Source of the DNA: Paenibacillus dendritiformis
GTDB taxonomy: Bacteria > Bacillota > Bacilli > Paenibacillales > Paenibacillaceae
Reading direction: 5' to 3'
Length of the DNA stretch: 64,000 nt
Assembly: GCF_945605565.1 (NCBI RefSeq)
Contig: NZ_OX216966.1
Location: forward strand, 372,001 to 436,000
The position numbers were made by a program, and so were the translations under genes. Shown piece after piece: positions 28,386-36,664 of this stretch (the stretch's first letter is position 1; every line of letters starts with the position of its first letter). The notes below the pieces were generated by a model. The model ran no database searches, had not been told where the DNA came from, and saw only the letters and a list, made by a program, of their open reading frames with translations.

Positions 28386-30200
28386 TCAGGATATTAACGA
28401 TTCCTTCCTCGCCTTCTCCACCGCCTCATCACGGTTGCTTACATTCAGCTTCGCATAAATAGACGGCATGTAATTCCGCACCGTGCGTTCCGACAGATGC
28501 AGCCGGGACGCAATGGCTTTATAACGAAGTCCCTGCATTAATCCCTTCATAATATCCATCTCCCGGCTTGTCAACGAGAACGGATTCTCGCCTGATACGC
28601 GAACGGATGGGGCGAGTCCACTTCCGCTTTGCCGGCCTGCCGGTTCATGTCCTCCTTCCGTAATCATCTTGCCGCCGCAATGCACGAATCGGATGGTAGC
28701 CGCTAATTCCTTCGCGCCCGCCTGTTGCGATGCATATCCGTCAACCGTGCCGCGAAGCGCCTGCACCGCCTTAACACGTTCCTCCCCTTCCTTAACGATA
28801 ACGATAACGCGGGTGTTTTTTCCCTTCCCTTTTTCCCTGAGGCGTCCTATCCAATCCCTCCTGTTTGTTCCATCCAAATTTACGGACAGCAAGAGGATAT
28901 CGGGTTGCGTCTTCTCCACGACTTCTGCCGCTTCATCTTCATGCTCCGCCGTGACGGCCCGGAAATCCCGTTCTTCGTTCAAAAGACTTGCGACCTGCTC
29001 GCGCCATGCAGGGGGATCTCCCAATGCTACAATCTCAATCCGTTCGACGGGGGCTGCCGCTTCGCTCGGTACCGTTACGGTCATCACCGTTTCTCCGTCC
29101 ACACCGGTATAAAGATGCATATCGCCTCCCAACATGTTCAGACGTTCTTTCACAGGAGACATATCCGAGCCGAATGGCAGCCAATCGGGCCGTTTTCCAT
29201 TATCCTCTATCTGCAGCGTAATGTGCGTGGGGGCATATTGCATGGACATGTGGACAGAATCTGCTTGGCCGTGCCAACAGGCATTGGCCAACGCCTCCCA
29301 TGCACAGCGGTACAATAACTGCTGCGTGTCCTGATCGACCGGATAGGCGCTGCCAAGCTTCCGGAAGGATACGGGAACGCCTTCTTGCCTGCTCCAATCG
29401 TCTGCGACCGCTTCAATAAACGCCTCTAACGGCAGTTCGTGTCCCGGCTGCTCCAGACGCCGCAACTGATCCTGAAGCTGATTCTGCTCTTCCACTATAG
29501 ATGCTCTCAGCGATTCTAAGCGCTTCAGGCCATCTTCTGAAGCGACATGCTGGCGAAGCGCATCCAGTTCAGTCTCTGCGAACGTAAGCAGATGACAGAC
29601 CGTCTTCGTGGTCTCGCGTGCCGCCTGGCAGCGCTCCTCCAAGCGCCGCGTCCGTTCCGCCTGGAACGGGTGCTTTTCAATAATCTCGTATTGCTCCTCA
29701 ATGACGGCAAGTTTACGTTTGGCCGTGCGTATGACATCTCCGAGCTTACGCAAGCCGAAACCAATGAAGTAGAAACATGCCGCTAAAAACAAAGTGTTGA
29801 ACACCGATTCTCCCCAAGACGAATTCGGTGAAAAGCATGCTGCCAAAGGGGGAGTCGCAATGGCAACCATAGGCACAACCCAGTTCTTCGTATTCCGATG
29901 AAAATACCCCATCGTGAACGCGGCCGGAAAAAACATATAGTTAAAACCGAATTCTAGCGCGGTATAGATCGAAAAACCGCCGGCAATCAATACATCGGCA
30001 ATGATATACGCCCGATTGCGAAATGCTAACAAGATAATAGGAACTTGAAGATATAGCATAATGAATAGGACAGCATCAATGGTAAGAAAAGATCCCAAAT
30101 GCTCGTTTTTAAAATAATGAAGAGTCCAAACAAAAAATAAGATGCGTGCCAGGATTACCAACCCATCCAGCTTGGAAAAGCGTTTGTTTTTCAAATTCAT
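28386..30200 (-). CDS. Membrane-anchored kinase-like/pseudo-receiver/LuxR fusion regulator
   Basis: A 604-residue single chain with an unusual order: five or six membrane helices (about 10-170), a coiled-coil stretch (about 170-255), a HATPase-like domain (about 285-395; EALANACWHG and IEDNGK visible), a receiver-like domain (about 400-525), then a LuxR/NarL helix-turn-helix (FSLTSREMDIMKGLMQGLRYKAIASRL...RTVRNYM) at the C-terminus. The receiver lacks its phospho-acceptor Asp (PDILLLSVNLDG) and the conserved Lys, and no HisKA-type phosphorylated His is evident, so phosphotransfer seems lost. It would act as a membrane-tethered transcription factor. Divergent from the duplicated binding-protein genes, its likely targets (inference). 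Confidence 0.82.
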   Translation of the reverse strand: MNLKNKRFSKLDGLVILARILFFVWTLHYFKNEHLGSFLTIDAVLFIMLYLQVPIILLAFRNRAYIIADVLIAGGFSIYTALEFGFNYMFFPAAFTMGYFHRNTKNWVVPMVAIATPPLAACFSPNSSWGESVFNTLFLAACFYFIGFGLRKLGDVIRTAKRKLAVIEEQYEIIEKHPFQAERTRRLEERCQAARETTKTVCHLLTFAETELDALRQHVASEDGLKRLESLRASIVEEQNQLQDQLRRLEQPGHELPLEAFIEAVADDWSRQEGVPVSFRKLGSAYPVDQDTQQLLYRCAWEALANACWHGQADSVHMSMQYAPTHITLQIEDNGKRPDWLPFGSDMSPVKERLNMLGGDMHLYTGVDGETVMTVTVPSEAAAPVERIEIVALGDPPAWREQVASLLNEERDFRAVTAEHEDEAAEVVEKTQPDILLLSVNLDGTNRRDWIGRLREKGKGKNTRVIVIVKEGEERVKAVQALRGTVDGYASQQAGAKELAATIRFVHCGGKMITEGGHEPAGRQSGSGLAPSVRVSGENPFSLTSREMDIMKGLMQGLRYKAIASRLHLSERTVRNYMPSIYAKLNVSNRDEAVEKARKESLIS

Positions 30201-30332
30201 TCAAAACAACCCCAATAGAATAGATAGAATGTCGTGTTTGAATAGATTTCTAAATTCATATGTACCATGAAAATACGGAAAAAGAAAGCTCTGGAAGGCA
30301 CGATTTTTTCGAACTTTCAACTTCGGGACATT

Positions 30333-30364
30333 TTGACCCTACCGGGCAGGACAATGTGTATGCT
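30333..30364 (+). promoter_or_regulatory. Promoter of binding-protein pair 1 with 20-bp spacer
   Basis: -35 TTGACC (30333-30338) and -10 TATGCT (30359-30364) are 20 bp apart. The same arrangement is kept at 33206-33237 before pair 2, within a roughly 90-bp block that is almost identical in both. The long spacer suggests an activator-dependent promoter. An imperfect dyad, GGACATTTTGACC, overlaps -35. Confidence 0.5.
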
Positions 30365-30407
30365 ACCTTAACGTGGTTGCTTGCTTTTATACAATAAGAA
30401 GGAGGAA

Positions 30408-31685
30408 ATGGAATTGAAAAGAAAGCTGTTGACATGGACGCTAATTTGCAGCGTTCTTATGCTCATGCTCCCTGTCCATGCGGACGCGGCCAGCGAGAAA
30501 GTGACCTTGAAGGTGTTGGACTACTCCCAAGAAGATTTTAACGATAGGTTCGGGGATGCATTTACGGCCAAGTACCCGAATATTGAAATCAAGGTCATCC
30601 CGACACTAAACGAGAAAAAGAGAGTCGTGCTTCGGGGGGATGAACTGCGTAAGCTGGAGGATAAGGAAAAGCCGGATCTGCTGCTGCCCGATCAGGATAG
30701 CTTGGAGAAATATGTGGCTGAGGGCAGACTGGTCGATTTAGAGCCCTATATTGCCCAATCCAAATCCATCAAGCTGGCCAATATGAATCAAAATATCGTG
30801 GATTCCATGAAAGTAAAAGGCAAACTCTACACGCTCTCGCCGACATTTATGACCAAAGGCCTGTTTTATAACAAAACCCTATTCGATAAATACAAGATCA
30901 AGTACCCGAAAAACAAAATGAGCTGGGCGGAAGTGATGGATCTAGCCGCGGAATTCAAGAACAAAGCGGGCTCGGATAAGGTTGAAGGGTTTGATTATGA
31001 CCATAATTTATTCTCTTTGGCCGATACAATCTCACGCTCCTATAATCTGACATATCGGGATGTCAGCAAGGGCGGCAAGAACATTACGATCAACACCAAA
31101 GAATGGAAACCGATCTTCGAGATGGTGCTCAAGGCTGCCAAAAAAAATGCAATCACGACAAAAAAAGAGGCCTTTCTAGCAGGCAACGCGGCAATGACGG
31201 TAGATGATTCTTTCTTTCTTCGCTCGATTAAGCTGCAAAACATCAAGTTCGAGTGGGGCGTTGTATCCGAGCCCGTTAATCCCGCTCGTCCGATAAGTTC
31301 GGCAGCTGGAGCCAATCATATGTTCGGCATTAGCACCGAGTCGAAGCATGCGGATGCGGCTTGGAAGTTCATTGAGTTCGTCAACAGTGAGGAGTTTGCC
31401 AAAGGGTACCTAAAGGATGGCGAATTTATGTCCGGAGTACCGACGAACGAATGCTGCAAGAAGTGGAACAATAAAGTCGACCTTAGCGGCCTCTACCAGC
31501 TGGCTCCGATCAAAACGATATATGATCCGAACCAACCGGATATCTGGCAAGTGTATCTTAAAGAAGGGGATGCGGCATTCAAATCCGCCTTGAATGGCAC
31601 ACAGAGCCTTGATTCCATGTTGGCCGGACTTCACACGAAATTACAGTCTGAACTAGATCAAGCATGGGCCAAGAAGGGAAAATAA
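30408..31685 (+). CDS. Secreted extracellular solute-binding protein, pair 1 member A
   Basis: A 425-residue family 1 binding protein with a signal peptide (KRKLLTWTLICSVLMLMLPVHADA) that ends in an Ala-x-Ala site rather than a lipobox, so it is released rather than lipid-anchored. The fold is that of maltose-type binding proteins: LKVLDYSQEDFNDRFGDAFTAKYPNIEIKV, LYTLSPTFMTKGLFYNKTLFDKY, and FLAGNAAMTVDDS. A vicinal Cys pair (NECCKKW) is near the C-terminus. The ATG at 30408 is very close to AAGGAGG; TTG at 30414 is an alternative. No ABC permease accompanies it. It is duplicated at 33281-34558. Ligand unknown. Confidence 0.85.
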   Translation: MELKRKLLTWTLICSVLMLMLPVHADAASEKVTLKVLDYSQEDFNDRFGDAFTAKYPNIEIKVIPTLNEKKRVVLRGDELRKLEDKEKPDLLLPDQDSLEKYVAEGRLVDLEPYIAQSKSIKLANMNQNIVDSMKVKGKLYTLSPTFMTKGLFYNKTLFDKYKIKYPKNKMSWAEVMDLAAEFKNKAGSDKVEGFDYDHNLFSLADTISRSYNLTYRDVSKGGKNITINTKEWKPIFEMVLKAAKKNAITTKKEAFLAGNAAMTVDDSFFLRSIKLQNIKFEWGVVSEPVNPARPISSAAGANHMFGISTESKHADAAWKFIEFVNSEEFAKGYLKDGEFMSGVPTNECCKKWNNKVDLSGLYQLAPIKTIYDPNQPDIWQVYLKEGDAAFKSALNGTQSLDSMLAGLHTKLQSELDQAWAKKGK

Positions 31686-31689
31686 GGCC

Positions 31690-33093
31690 ATGAAGAACCG
31701 GCTTCGCGCACCGAACATCGCATGGCTGCTCCTCGGCTTAGCCCTGCTGCTGCAAGGCTGTACCGACAAGCATACCGAGCCCTTCGACCCGAACAAGCCC
31801 GTTACTTTAAAAATCATGTACCCTTGGGAAGGGGAGGAGTTCTATAATCGGTTCGGTGAGCAGTTTCAACTCAAATATCCGAATGTCGATTTTCACATCA
31901 TCAAGGAGCCGGAGTATAACCCCGAGTTAACGGCAAAAGAGAATGAGCAGGCATTGCTTGCCTATATCGCGAAGGAACGGCCTGATGTTCTGAAACTTGG
32001 TCCCGTCAGATTCGAAACGGTAGCGGCTGCGGGTAAGCTCATTGATTTGGCGCCATGGATTCAACGGGACAAGTTTTCGCTGGACGGGATTTATCCCCCA
32101 GTTATCGACGCGATTAAAATGAAGGGCCGCGGAACGCTGTACGGACTGTCCCCAACATTTATGAGTTGGGCCCTATACTATAACAAGGACTTATTTGAGC
32201 GGTACGGGGTGACGCCGCCCCAGGATAAGATGACCTGGGAACAAGTGCTTGATTTGGCTGCGCGCTTTCCGGTTGAAGGTTCCCCAGAAGAACGGATATA
32301 CGGGTTTGCTCTTCCATTCTCTAGTAACAGTTCTTTATTTTCGCTCATGGAGAGCATCGCCAAGACCGAGCAGATCGCATTGATCGATGCTTCGGGGACA
32401 CGATTGCTGTTCGACTCGGACGGCTGGAAGCGGATAACGAAGCTAGCGGTCCGGAGCATGACCTCCAATTCTGTCTATTTTCCCGTGGAGGTTGATCCAA
32501 GCAGGATGCTGGTCGATGATCCATTCCTAGCGGGCAGAGTCGCCATGATCGTCATGGGTGATTCTACAGCGCAGGACTTGCAAGATATAAACCAAATCAG
32601 GGAAAATTCCATTCCCCCGGAAGAGCCGCTGCGTTGGGGAGTTGTACCGGTTCCTATCGATCCCGTAAATCCGCAATCCGCGAACGAGATCTCTGTGTAT
32701 GAAATATACGGCATTGGGGCCGACTCTACCGCCAAAGCAGCAGCCTGGGAGCTTGTGAAGTTCATCAACGGCGATGAATGGGCAAAAGCTAAATCTCGTA
32801 CCAAAGACGGGGGTAATCTGCTGGCGCGTTACGCATACAATAAGGACCGCTACGACCATTTCGACCCTGAAGAGATTGAGGTATTCTATAAAATCAGACC
32901 GCAGAGCGGAGAAGAACTGCGGCAAATCCGCCAAGTCCCGCCTGCATTCCGGACATCGTTCGCAGAGATCGTAAGGGAAGAACTCGAATCGATTATCGTG
33001 GACAAGCAAAGTGTTGATCAGGCCGTACAGAAGATTCAGACACGAGGCCAGGCGGAGCTTGATTCGTTCAATGCCCGGACGGAAGAGAAATAA
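31690..33093 (+). CDS. Lipoprotein solute-binding protein, pair 1 member B
   Basis: A 467-residue lipoprotein; lipobox LLQGC with the acylated Cys at residue 24. It is related to its partner A (LKIMYPWEGEEFYNRFGEQFQLKYPNVDFHI; LYGLSPTFMSWALYYNKDLFERYGV), suggesting an older duplication before the pair itself was duplicated. Begins four bases after gene A. The A-secreted/B-anchored pairing without permeases is odd for nutrient uptake and would fit ligand capture at the surface or co-sensing with the neighbouring membrane regulator (inference). Confidence 0.85.
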   Translation: MKNRLRAPNIAWLLLGLALLLQGCTDKHTEPFDPNKPVTLKIMYPWEGEEFYNRFGEQFQLKYPNVDFHIIKEPEYNPELTAKENEQALLAYIAKERPDVLKLGPVRFETVAAAGKLIDLAPWIQRDKFSLDGIYPPVIDAIKMKGRGTLYGLSPTFMSWALYYNKDLFERYGVTPPQDKMTWEQVLDLAARFPVEGSPEERIYGFALPFSSNSSLFSLMESIAKTEQIALIDASGTRLLFDSDGWKRITKLAVRSMTSNSVYFPVEVDPSRMLVDDPFLAGRVAMIVMGDSTAQDLQDINQIRENSIPPEEPLRWGVVPVPIDPVNPQSANEISVYEIYGIGADSTAKAAAWELVKFINGDEWAKAKSRTKDGGNLLARYAYNKDRYDHFDPEEIEVFYKIRPQSGEELRQIRQVPPAFRTSFAEIVREELESIIVDKQSVDQAVQKIQTRGQAELDSFNARTEEK

Positions 33094-33115
33094 CGGGGTT
33101 CATTCATCTCTATTG

Positions 33116-33152
33116 GAACAAGCCCGGTGCTGGATTCGCATCGGGCTTGTTC
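33116..33152 (+). terminator. Hairpin after pair 1
   Basis: An 11-bp stem GAACAAGCCCG / CGGGCTTGTTC extended by four more pairs lies 23 bp after the stop. An identical hairpin follows pair 2 (35987-36023). There is little T-run, so it may mainly protect the mRNA end. Confidence 0.6.
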
Positions 33153-33205
33153 ACGTGCCCGTCTCCTCCTTGCCCTGACCTTCAACCTTCCAACTTCAGG
33201 ACATT

Positions 33206-33237
33206 TTGACCCTACCGGGCAGGACAAAGCGTATGCT
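33206..33237 (+). promoter_or_regulatory. Promoter of binding-protein pair 2, duplicate of pair 1 promoter
   Basis: TTGACC (33206-33211), 20-bp spacer, TATGCT (33232-33237), in a block copied from 30312-30406. The offset between the two copies is 2873 bp, the length of the duplicated unit. Confidence 0.5.
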
Positions 33238-33280
33238 ACCTTAACGTGGTTGCTTGCTTTTATACAATGAGAAGGAGGAG

Positions 33281-34558
33281 TTGAATTTAAAAAGAAAGCT
33301 GATGACATGGACGCTAATTTGCAGCGTTCTTCTGCTCATGCTCCCTATCCATGCGGAAGCGGCCAGCGAGAAAGTGACCTTGAAGGTGTTGGACTTATCC
33401 CAAGATTTTTTTGACAAGAGATTCGGAAATGCATTTACGGCCAAATACCCGAATATCCAAATTAAGGTCATCCCTATACAGAAACAGAACGGGACATCGC
33501 TGCTTTCGGGTGATGAAATACGTAAGCTGGAGGATAAGGAAAAGCCGGATCTGCTGTCGGAAAGCTTATATACACATAGCTTGGACGAATATGTGGCCGA
33601 AGGCAAGCTCGTCGATTTAGGTCCGTATATTTCCCAATCCAAATCCATTAAGCTGGCCAATTTGAATCAAAATATTGTGAATTCCATGAAAGTAAATGGA
33701 AAACTCTACACGCTTTCGCCGACATTTATGGCGAAGGGCCTATTTTATAACAAAACCCTATTCGATAAATACAAGATCAAGTACCCGAAAAACGAAATGA
33801 GCTGGGCGGAAGTGATGGAGTTAGCCGCGGAATTCAAGGAGAAAGCCGGCTCTCCAGGATTTCATTATAACCATGAATTATTCTCATTGGCAGCCATTGA
33901 TATCGCACGCTCGTATAACCTGACATATCAGGATAAGAGCAAGGGCGGCAAGAACATAACGTTCAACACCAAGGAATGGAAATCGATCTTTGACATGGTG
34001 CTCAAAGCTGCCAAAAAAGAGGCAGTTACGAAGGAAAAAGATGCCTTTCTAGCAGGCAACGCTGCGATGACGGTACAGGACACATTCCTTCTTCGCACGA
34101 TTAAGCTGAGTAACATCAAATTCGAGTGGGGAGTTGTATCCGAGCCGGTGAATCCTGCTCGTCCGATAAGTTCGGCATACGGAGCAAACCATATGTTCGG
34201 CATTAGCACCGAGTCGAAACATGCGGATGCGGCTTGGAAGTTCATCGAGTTCATCAACAGTGAGGATTTTGCCAAAGGGTACGTAAAGGATGGCGAATTT
34301 GGGGATGGATTGCCGACCAACGAATGCTGCAAGAAGTGGGGCAATAAAGTCGATCTTAGCGGCCTCTACCGGTTGGCTCCGGTCAAAGAGAAATATGATT
34401 CGAACATTCCGGATATCTGGGAATTTCTTTCTAAAGAAGGGAACTCGGCATTCAAATCTGTCTTGAAGGGCACACAGAGCCTTGATTCCATGTTAGCCAG
34501 TCTTCAAAAGAAAGCACAAGCAGAACTAGATAAAGCATGGGCCAAGAAGGGAAAATAA
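33281..34558 (+). CDS. Secreted extracellular solute-binding protein, pair 2 member A
   Basis: A 425-residue close copy of the protein at 30408-31685, with the same signal peptide type, the CC pair and the same C-terminal region (SLDSMLASLQ). Divergence is concentrated around residues 40-75 and 150-165, with small insertions and deletions, possibly in ligand-contact loops. The codon matching the ATG of copy 1 is TTG here (33281); the next ATG is at 33302 inside the signal peptide, so TTG is taken as the start. No permease is linked. Confidence 0.82.
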   Translation: MNLKRKLMTWTLICSVLLLMLPIHAEAASEKVTLKVLDLSQDFFDKRFGNAFTAKYPNIQIKVIPIQKQNGTSLLSGDEIRKLEDKEKPDLLSESLYTHSLDEYVAEGKLVDLGPYISQSKSIKLANLNQNIVNSMKVNGKLYTLSPTFMAKGLFYNKTLFDKYKIKYPKNEMSWAEVMELAAEFKEKAGSPGFHYNHELFSLAAIDIARSYNLTYQDKSKGGKNITFNTKEWKSIFDMVLKAAKKEAVTKEKDAFLAGNAAMTVQDTFLLRTIKLSNIKFEWGVVSEPVNPARPISSAYGANHMFGISTESKHADAAWKFIEFINSEDFAKGYVKDGEFGDGLPTNECCKKWGNKVDLSGLYRLAPVKEKYDSNIPDIWEFLSKEGNSAFKSVLKGTQSLDSMLASLQKKAQAELDKAWAKKGK

Positions 34559-34561
34559 GCC

Positions 34562-35977
34562 ATGAAAGATCGGCTTCGCGCACCGAACATCGCATGGCTG
34601 CTCCTCGGCTTGATCCTGCTGCTGCAAGGCTGTGCCGACAAGGAAACCGAGCCCTTCGCTCCGAACCAGCCCCTTACCTTAAAAGTCATGTACGCTTGGG
34701 GAGAGGAGGACTTCTATAATCGGTTCGGCAAGGAGTTTCAACTGAAGTATCCGAATGTGGACTTTCGCTTCGTCGGGAATCCGGAGTATCATCCCGATTT
34801 AACAGCCGAAGAGAATGAACAGGCATTGCTTGCCCATATCGCGAAGGAACGGCCTGATGTTCTCAGAATTGGTGGCGGCGGAGATTTAGAAGCGGTGGCG
34901 GCTGCGGGTAAGCTCATTGATTTGGGACCATGGATGAAACGGGACAATTTTTCACTGGACGGAATTTATCCCCCCGTTCTCCATGCGATTCAAATGCAGG
35001 GCCGCGGAACGATGTACGGACTGTCCCCCACATTCGTAAGCTCGGCCGTATACTATAACAAGGACTTATTTGAACAGTACGGGGTTACGCCGCCCCAGGA
35101 TAAGATGATCTGGGAACAATTGCTTGATTTAGCTGCACGCTTCCCGGTTGAAGGTTCCCCGGAAGAACGCATATACGGGTTTGCTGAGGAATCCGCTACC
35201 GAAGGTTCTATATTTGGCCTCATGAATCGCATCGCCCAGACCGAGCAGATCGCATTAATTGATGCTTCAGGGACACGATTGCTGTTCGACTCGGACGGCT
35301 GGCGACGGATAACGAAGCTAACGGTGCAGAGCATGACCTCTAATTCTGTCTATTTTCCTGAAAAGCTGACGATTGGTCAAAGCATGACGCCGGACAATGA
35401 TCTGTTCGTATCGGGCAGAGCCGCCATGATCGTCTCGGGCGATTATAGAATGGGTTTGTTGGAAGACAAGAACCACACCATGCAAGCTTCACCTTCCCCG
35501 AAGGAGCCGCTGCGTTGGGGAATGTTGCCGGTTCCGATCGATCCCGTAAACCCGCAATCCGCGAACGAGATCTATGTGTTTGAAACGTACGGCATTGGGG
35601 CCGACTCTACCGCCAAGGCAGCAGCCTGGGAACTTGTGAAGTTCATCAACGGCGACGAATGGGCAAAAGCTCAATCTCGTACCAGAGGCGGGGGGAATCT
35701 GCTGGCGCGTACCGCATATAATAAAGACCGCTTCAATCATGAAGATATTGAGGTATTCTATTCAGTCAAACCGCAGAGCGGAGAAGAACTGCGGCAAATC
35801 CGCCAAGTCCCGCCTGAATTCAAGACATCGTTCGCAGATATCGTAAGGGAAGAACTCGAATCGATCGCAGCGGACAAGCAGAGTGTCGATCAGGCCGTAC
35901 AGAAGATTCAGACACGAGGCCAGGCGGAGCTTGATTCCTTCAATGCCCGGACGGAAGAGAATAACGGGGTTCATTAA
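34562..35977 (+). CDS. Lipoprotein solute-binding protein, pair 2 member B
   Basis: A 471-residue lipoprotein with lipobox LLQGC, copy of the protein at 31690-33093. The first 24 residues and the last 60 are nearly unchanged, while the middle differs (FAEESATEGSIFGLMNRI versus the pair 1 sequence, and FPEKLTIGQSMTPDNDLF). Starts three bases after gene A. Two related pairs kept side by side suggest either dosage or a shift in ligand preference. Confidence 0.83.
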   Translation: MKDRLRAPNIAWLLLGLILLLQGCADKETEPFAPNQPLTLKVMYAWGEEDFYNRFGKEFQLKYPNVDFRFVGNPEYHPDLTAEENEQALLAHIAKERPDVLRIGGGGDLEAVAAAGKLIDLGPWMKRDNFSLDGIYPPVLHAIQMQGRGTMYGLSPTFVSSAVYYNKDLFEQYGVTPPQDKMIWEQLLDLAARFPVEGSPEERIYGFAEESATEGSIFGLMNRIAQTEQIALIDASGTRLLFDSDGWRRITKLTVQSMTSNSVYFPEKLTIGQSMTPDNDLFVSGRAAMIVSGDYRMGLLEDKNHTMQASPSPKEPLRWGMLPVPIDPVNPQSANEIYVFETYGIGADSTAKAAAWELVKFINGDEWAKAQSRTRGGGNLLARTAYNKDRFNHEDIEVFYSVKPQSGEELRQIRQVPPEFKTSFADIVREELESIAADKQSVDQAVQKIQTRGQAELDSFNARTEENNGVH

Positions 35978-35986
35978 TCTCTATTG

Positions 35987-36023
35987 GAACAAGCCCGGTG
36001 CTGGATTCGCATCGGGCTTGTTC
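35987..36023 (+). terminator. Hairpin after pair 2
   Basis: Same 15-pair stem-loop as at 33116-33152, copied with the duplicated unit; it marks the right end of the second copy. Confidence 0.6.
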
Positions 36024-36052
36024 GCGGCTGCGGCACGATTCACTTCTTGAAC

Positions 36053-36460
36053 TCATTCCACCTCGACCCCGGGGAGAAGCCCCGGGATACGGGCCCTGCC
36101 AAGCTCCACGATCGTCTTGTTCAACGCCCGGGCCGCATCACCCGCTTCATGGGCCATCTCGTAAGCCGTTCCGTTCACCATCCCATCGCTCGCATATCGA
36201 ACTGTCGTCTCTCCCTCCGTCAACTCCAACCGATATACAAATCCGACGCCCGTCTCCATTGATGTTCTCAGCGTTATCTCCTTCAGGAGCGACACAATCT
36301 CCTGGATCTCGACGGGATCGGTCACGGACAACCGATTGCCGTTCCCATAATGCACGGTAATCGCATCGACATGCAGCAGCTCGCTGCCGAGCGCCTCAGT
36401 CAGCGGAATATATGCCGTCCGATCCCCCGTCTCAGACCCGCAACCGGCCATGAGAAGCAC
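36053..36460 (-). CDS. Small lipoprotein of unknown function, 5' end uncertain
   Basis: About 135 residues. The beginning, VLLMAGCGSETGDR, looks like the tail of a lipoprotein signal peptide (LMAGC), but there are only six residues before the Cys and no good ribosome site; upstream codons (SWRLRKSQF) continue the frame without a start. The rest (ITVHYGNGNRLSVTDPVEIQEIVSLLKEI, later RLELTEGETTVRYASDG) reads as a small beta-rich domain. Either the start is a weak GTG at 36460 or a deletion has removed the true 5' end. Family not recognised. Confidence 0.45.
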   Translation of the reverse strand: MLLMAGCGSETGDRTAYIPLTEALGSELLHVDAITVHYGNGNRLSVTDPVEIQEIVSLLKEITLRTSMETGVGFVYRLELTEGETTVRYASDGMVNGTAYEMAHEAGDAARALNKTIVELGRARIPGLLPGVEVE

Positions 36461-36664
36461 AAACTGTGATTTCCTCAGCCGCCACGATATCCTGAATCTG
36501 AGACTCCGTTATTTCCTCGAACCTGTCGTTTTCGATAAAATCCATGATGGTATAATCGAATAACACGCGATAATAATGATAGCCAACCGAATCGCGATTG
36601 TTGAATTCATGTCGAGCGACAGGACCTCCCTTGCATAAGGATAGGAAAGTCGGTCCAGCGGCGG

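Noticed and set aside
30408..35977. Ordinary carbohydrate ABC uptake operon
   Set aside because: No permease or ATPase lies within or beside the duplicated pairs; the flanks are a regulator on one side and a small lipoprotein and drug-type exporter on the other.
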